Assembly (NCBI RefSeq): GCF_947488945.1
Contig: NZ_CANLBS010000028.1
Coordinates: forward strand, 1-64,000
Direction of reading: 5' to 3'
DNA: 64,000 nucleotides
Source of the DNA: an uncultured Streptomyces sp.
GTDB taxonomy: Bacteria; Actinomycetota; Actinomycetes; Streptomycetales; Streptomycetaceae
Shown: one piece after another, positions 60,167-64,000 of the stretch
Layout of the letters: each line of letters begins with the position of its first letter
Numbering within the stretch: the first letter of the stretch is position 1
Position numbers and translations under genes: made by a program
The notes under the pieces: generated by a model
Database searches by the model: none
What the model was told of the DNA's origin: nothing
The model's input: only the letters and a program-made list of their open reading frames with translations

Positions 60167-60637
60167 TCAGGCCCGGGACAGCCGGTGCCCCGCCTCGGCC
60201 CGATGGCCGGGGGCGCCCGCCTCGCGGTCGGCACGCGCGGCGGCCCGGCGGGCCTGCCGGCGCTCCCGGCGTATCCGGCGGGCGGTGGAGCTCGGCACCG
60301 ACACCACGCCGTGCCGCTGGTTCCACACCTGCCGGGTCACCCACACGTCCAGCACCGCCCAGGTGGCGACGATGGTGCTCGCCACTCCGCCCAGCACCAT
60401 CGGGAACGCCAGCCACGAACCGGCCAGGGTGCACAGGAACGCCACCACCGCCTGGATCAGCGTCACCGCCAGGACGAGGACGGCCCGCACCGCCGCGGTC
60501 CGGACCGGATCCGGCATCCGCCGCCGCTCCGCCGGCTCCTCCACCCACAACGGGCGCTGCGCACGCGCCGTTTCCCCCGCACCGCCGGCCGTCCCCCCGG
60601 ACGACGCCGCCGGATTCCGGCGCTCCCGACTTTCCAC
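60167..60637 (-). CDS. Two-helix membrane protein (156 aa)
   Basis: The 156-aa protein has two helices (about residues 47-70, AVRAVLVLAVTLIQAVVAFLCTL, and 74-95, LAFPMVLGGVASTIVATWAVL) and a basic Arg-rich C-terminal tail (RRIRRERRQARRAAARADRE). It starts at a GTG. It converges on the SMC-like gene and is not part of that operon. I do not recognise a family. Confidence 0.65.
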   Translation of the reverse strand: MESRERRNPAASSGGTAGGAGETARAQRPLWVEEPAERRRMPDPVRTAAVRAVLVLAVTLIQAVVAFLCTLAGSWLAFPMVLGGVASTIVATWAVLDVWVTRQVWNQRHGVVSVPSSTARRIRRERRQARRAAARADREAGAPGHRAEAGHRLSRA

Positions 60638-61138
60638 TGGACCCTCAACTCCCCACCACTGTCCGATATGAGGGTGACTGCCCGGCTCGGAGTCGTTCTA
60701 CGCCGGACGAGGCGCACGTCTTGCCCCACGTAACCCCACCGTGTCTCCTGCCCCGTCAGCATTGACGAATGTGCCCGCCCGGAAATTCCCCGTTCCGGGT
60801 TCGCGAACCCGGCCGGACGTGTGCCCGGGCCGTACGGGACCGAGGGGGCGAAGGGCGGCGGAAGGGTCGCGGAACGGTCGCGGAACGAAGAATTCCAGCC
60901 AACCGGTCGGTCTGTACGCCTACCGAACAGTCCGCCGTCACGCACAGCTCCCACTGGTTCCATCTCCGTGATAGCAGGTCTTCCAGCCGGTCGTCCGGGG
61001 CCGCGACGGCCGAAAATCGACCGGACAGGCCTTCGAGTTACCGGAGGGTCAGTAGTAGGCTCGCGCCGTTTGTTGACGCAGAAGACGCACGAGCGACGGA
61101 TCACGGCCCCGGACACGGGGGCCGGGCTGGGGGAGGCC
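60638..61138. other. Divergent intergenic region before the conservon
   Basis: About 500 bp that must hold the promoters of the membrane-protein gene and the kinase gene. TTGACG near 61073 could be a -35, without a good -10. No gene was recognised. Confidence 0.45.
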
Positions 61139-63901
61139 ATGCGCTTTCGCGGGAAGTCCATCCGCCGGAAGATCGTGGCGCTGCTCCTGGTGCCCCTCGT
61201 CTCCCTGACCGGACTCTGGGTGTTCGCCACCTACGTCACCGGGCGCGCCGCCCACGAACTCATGGGCGCCGGAGCCGTCGTGGACAGCGTCGGCCACCCC
61301 CTGGAACAGACCATCCGTGCCGTCCAGGGCGAACGCCGCCAGACCCTCCTCTTCCTCGCCGACCCCCGCGCCTCCGACGCCCTGCCGAGGCTCCGCAACG
61401 AACGCGCCACCACCGACCGGGTCGTCGCCGACGTACGGGACAGCGCCTCCCGCTCCGACATCCGCGACGCCCTCGACTCCGGCGCCGAACGCCGCCTGGA
61501 ATCCGTGCTGAACGCCGTGGACGGCCTGGACGCCCTGCGCCGGTCCGTGGAACGCCGCACCATCAGCCGCGCCCAGGCCCTGGAGTTCTACAACCGCCTC
61601 GTCGATCCCTGCTACCACTTCCTCAACGGGCTGCGGACCACCGAGAACGTCTCCATGGACCGTCAGGTCGCCGCCCTCGCCGGGATATCGCGGGCCCGCG
61701 AGACACTCTCCCGCGAGGACGCGCTGGTCGCCTCCGGCCTCCTCGCCGCCGACCGGCTCACCACCGAGGACCGGCGGGACGTCGCCGCGCTCACGGCCCA
61801 GCGCGAACTGCTCTACGAAACGAGCCTGCCGGCCCTGCCCGCCTCGGAACGCAGCAGGGTCGAGCAGTTCTGGAGCAGCCCCGGCACCCAACCGCTGCGC
61901 ACCGCCGAGAACGCGCTGGCCGGCGGCACGGAGGGCTCCGAGGTGGACGCCGCGCGCTGGGACGAGGTCGCCGTGCCGGTCCTCGACCGGCTCGCCAACG
62001 ACTCCACCGAGATGAACAACCGCTTCCAGGACCGCGCCGAACCCGCCGGATACCGCGTCCTCGCCCTCGCCGGAGTCGCCGGGGTGCTCGGCTTCCTCGC
62101 CCTGCTCATCTCCGTCTTCGTCTCCGTCCGGATCGGCCGCGAACTCGTCCGCGACCTCTCCCGGCTCCGCAAGGACGCCCACGAGGTGTCCGGCGTGCGC
62201 CTGCCCAGCGTCATGCGGCGCCTCGGGGCGGGGGAGCAGATCGACGTCGAGACCGAAGCCCCCCACCTCACCTACGAGCGCGACGAGATCGGCCAGGTCG
62301 GCCAGGCCCTCAACACCCTCCAGCGCGCCGCCGTCGAAGCCGCCGTGAAACAGGCCGACATGCGGCGCGGGGTCTCCGAGGTGTTCGTCAACCTGGCCCG
62401 CCGCAACCAGGTCCTGCTGCACCGGCAGCTGACGCTCCTGGACGCCATGGAACGCCGTACGGAGAGCGACGACGAACTCGCCGACCTGTTCCGGCTGGAC
62501 CACCTCACCACCCGCATGCGCCGCCACGCGGAAGGGCTCGTGATCCTGTCCGGCGCGGCTCCGTCCCGACAATGGCGCAAGCCCATCCAGCTCATGGACG
62601 TGGTCCGGGCCGCCGTCGCCGAGGTCGAGGACTACGAACGCATCGAGGTCCGCAGGCTCCCGCGCATCGGGGTGGGCGGCCCCGCCGTCGCCGACCTCAC
62701 CCACCTGATAGCCGAACTCCTGGAGAACGCCACGGTGTTCTCCCCACCGCACACCGCCGTCCAGGTGCACGGCCAGCGGGTCTCCAACGGCTTCACCCTC
62801 GAAATCCACGACCGCGGACTCGGCATGACGCCCGAAGTCCTCCTCGACGCCAACCTCCGGCTCGCCGAGACCCCCGACTTCGAACTCTCCGACACCGACC
62901 GTCTCGGCCTCTTCGTCGTCAGCCGCCTCGCCCAGCGCCAGAACGTGCGGGTGTCGCTGCAGAAGTCCCCCTACGGCGGGACGACCGCGGTCGTCTTCAT
63001 CCCCGCCGCGCTCCTCACCGACGCCCCCGAGACCCACGGCACCGGCTTCCGGCTGGACCGAAGGACCGAGCGCGCCCTCGCCGGCGGCTCCCGCGACGGC
63101 AGCGGGCGCGGCGGCGACGAGCGGGGCACCACCTCGCTGACCCCGGTCCCCGCGGGGCTGGGCGCCCGCCGCCCGCTGGACGGCCCGGTCGAGCTCGAAG
63201 CACCCGCGCACACCGCGGACCGCGTCCGTGACCCGTTGCTCGACCCGGCCCTCACCCCGGTGCTCGACGGGGTGTCGGACCTGGAGGACAGCGACAGCGA
63301 ACGCGGCGGCCTCTTCCGCGCCCGCGAACGCCGCCCCGACGACCCCGACACCCACCAGCAGGCCGCCGACCGGGGCGACGCCCACGAGGCCGAGGTGCGC
63401 CCGATGCGCCCCGCCGCCGCGGGCCCCACCCCGCTGCCCCGCCGCAAGCCGCCGGTGCTCGTGGCCGACCGCGGACGCCGCGTCACCGGCCGGGACCGCG
63501 TCACCGGCCGGGACCCGGGCGCCGACCGGGACCGCGGCACCGGGCAACCCGCGACGGACCCCGCGGCACCCGCCGCTTCCCCCGTCCCCGCGGACCGGGA
63601 CGCCCCGGTCGCCCCCGCACCGGCCGCGCCGTGGCCCGACGCCGGCACCGTCGGCGGGCTGCCCCGCCGGGTCCGCCAGGCGAGCCTCGTCCCGCAGCTC
63701 CGGGACGACGCCGTGGACCGCGGCCCGCACGAGGAACCCGCCGCCGCCGACGGCGACACCGAACGCGACGCCGAAGCGGTCCGCGACCGCATGGCGTCAC
63801 TCCAGCGCGGCTGGCAGCGCGGCCGTCGGCAGAACGCCGACGACGCGACCGGCCCGGTGGACACAGCACCAGGAACCACACCGGGAGGGGACGGTCCATG
63901 A
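61139..63901 (+). CDS. Conservon sensor histidine kinase with NIT domain (CvnA-like)
   Basis: The 920-aa membrane protein has TM1 (about residues 10-32), a large extracellular nitrate/nitrite-sensing-type (NIT) helical domain (about 40-300), TM2 (307-330), a HAMP-like linker, a short helical region without an obvious phospho-His block, and an HATPase domain with the N-box HLIAELLENATVFSPP (521-536) and G-boxes DRGLGM and DRLGLFVVSRLA. The last 270 residues are disordered and Pro/Asp/Arg-rich. This is the CvnA layout of Streptomyces conservons, which act with roadblock, DUF742 and GTPase partners. The ATG at 61139 precedes the basic start of TM1. The next gene overlaps by ATGA. Confidence 0.9.
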   Translation: MRFRGKSIRRKIVALLLVPLVSLTGLWVFATYVTGRAAHELMGAGAVVDSVGHPLEQTIRAVQGERRQTLLFLADPRASDALPRLRNERATTDRVVADVRDSASRSDIRDALDSGAERRLESVLNAVDGLDALRRSVERRTISRAQALEFYNRLVDPCYHFLNGLRTTENVSMDRQVAALAGISRARETLSREDALVASGLLAADRLTTEDRRDVAALTAQRELLYETSLPALPASERSRVEQFWSSPGTQPLRTAENALAGGTEGSEVDAARWDEVAVPVLDRLANDSTEMNNRFQDRAEPAGYRVLALAGVAGVLGFLALLISVFVSVRIGRELVRDLSRLRKDAHEVSGVRLPSVMRRLGAGEQIDVETEAPHLTYERDEIGQVGQALNTLQRAAVEAAVKQADMRRGVSEVFVNLARRNQVLLHRQLTLLDAMERRTESDDELADLFRLDHLTTRMRRHAEGLVILSGAAPSRQWRKPIQLMDVVRAAVAEVEDYERIEVRRLPRIGVGGPAVADLTHLIAELLENATVFSPPHTAVQVHGQRVSNGFTLEIHDRGLGMTPEVLLDANLRLAETPDFELSDTDRLGLFVVSRLAQRQNVRVSLQKSPYGGTTAVVFIPAALLTDAPETHGTGFRLDRRTERALAGGSRDGSGRGGDERGTTSLTPVPAGLGARRPLDGPVELEAPAHTADRVRDPLLDPALTPVLDGVSDLEDSDSERGGLFRARERRPDDPDTHQQAADRGDAHEAEVRPMRPAAAGPTPLPRRKPPVLVADRGRRVTGRDRVTGRDPGADRDRGTGQPATDPAAPAASPVPADRDAPVAPAPAAPWPDAGTVGGLPRRVRQASLVPQLRDDAVDRGPHEEPAAADGDTERDAEAVRDRMASLQRGWQRGRRQNADDATGPVDTAPGTTPGGDGP

Positions 63902-64000
63902 CCGCACCGAACGCCGCAGCACATCACTCCGCACGCCGTGGATCGGGCGAACTCGACTGGCTGCTCGACGAGCTCGTCGACCGCGTCGCCAGCATCCGCC
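63898..64000 (+). CDS. Roadblock/LC7-domain protein, N-terminal fragment (CvnB-like)
   Basis: Only 34 codons are in the window. The start MTAPNAAAHH leads into SGELDWLLDELVDRVASIR, the typical first helix of a roadblock/LC7 regulator. The ATG overlaps the kinase stop. Roadblock proteins follow CvnA in conservons and are thought to regulate the small GTPase of the system. The rest lies beyond the right edge. Confidence 0.8.
   Translation, partial: MTAPNAAAHHSARRGSGELDWLLDELVDRVASIR

Noticed and set aside
60167..60637. Gene after the SMC-like ATPase as a possible JetD nuclease
   Set aside because: It is on the opposite strand, has two membrane helices and a basic tail, and shows no Toprim motifs.
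60769..63231. 820-codon + frame overlapping the sensor kinase
   Set aside because: It is a frame-shifted shadow: Arg/Pro-rich product with no domain, while the overlapping frame has the complete NIT and HATPase features.

Overview
The window is about 64 kb of very high-GC DNA with GC-saturated third codon positions, many GTG starts, ATGA start/stop overlaps and long GC-rich terminator hairpins. Together with RbpA, a conservon-type sensor kinase, a MocR/YczE pair and a class F-like sortase, this points to Streptomyces or a close relative. No rRNA, tRNA, CRISPR array or insertion sequence was recognised.

Region by region. (1) 1-11.6 kb is an accessory aromatic-metabolite cluster. A leftward arm holds an unrecognised 268-aa protein, an O-methyltransferase, a short class II DAHP synthase, an ABM monooxygenase and then the start of a metK. 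A rightward arm holds an acyl-CoA/acyl-AMP ligase, a DHA2 exporter, a VOC dioxygenase-like protein, an 85-aa protein and a flavin hydroxylase. Two LysR regulators belong to it, and its promoters are rich in inverted repeats. It looks like a pathway that pulls on the shikimate route, uses SAM, oxidises an aromatic ring and exports the product; the product is not identifiable. (2) 12.2-14.7 kb holds a sortase with an overlapping cell-wall substrate and a DUF998 membrane protein. (3) 15.2-26.6 kb is an IclR gene with tandem palindromes, then a coupled operon of two poorly known proteins and an M19 'dipeptidase' with a non-canonical metal site, then a complete oligopeptide ABC transporter. (4) 26.6-34.7 kb holds a ZIP transporter, a DUF2267 protein, a fossil ABC-F gene, a STAS protein, a glucarate catabolic unit (gudD, GntP permease, IclR), a PmoA-like gene coupled to a degenerate Gfo/Idh/MocA stub behind a LacI-type operator, and a hemerythrin protein.

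(5) 34.9-50.5 kb is core-like chromosome: acyl-CoA dehydrogenase, AsnC regulator, amidohydrolase, polyprenol-phosphate mannosyltransferase (ppm1), fxsA, rbpA with a textbook SigR promoter, a UMF1 transporter, GDPD, YczE, MocR, an FtsK-like protein with a broken Walker A, and an ankyrin protein. (6) 50.7-60.1 kb holds a HEAT-repeat protein, a truncated SGNH hydrolase, and a three-gene operon for a kleisin-like, a MukE/JetB-like and a 1567-aa SMC-like ATPase. This resembles the JetABC core of Wadjet/MukBEF-type condensins but has no JetD nuclease, and the ATPase has altered Walker motifs. It is the best candidate here for an undescribed system. (7) 61.1-64 kb starts a conservon: a nitrate/nitrite-sensing (NIT) histidine kinase coupled to a roadblock protein cut by the window edge.

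Within units the genes are tightly coupled by 4-bp overlaps, and units are usually separated by perfect hairpins of 12-19 bp. All functional calls rest on motifs read by eye and on remembered family features; no database search was possible.
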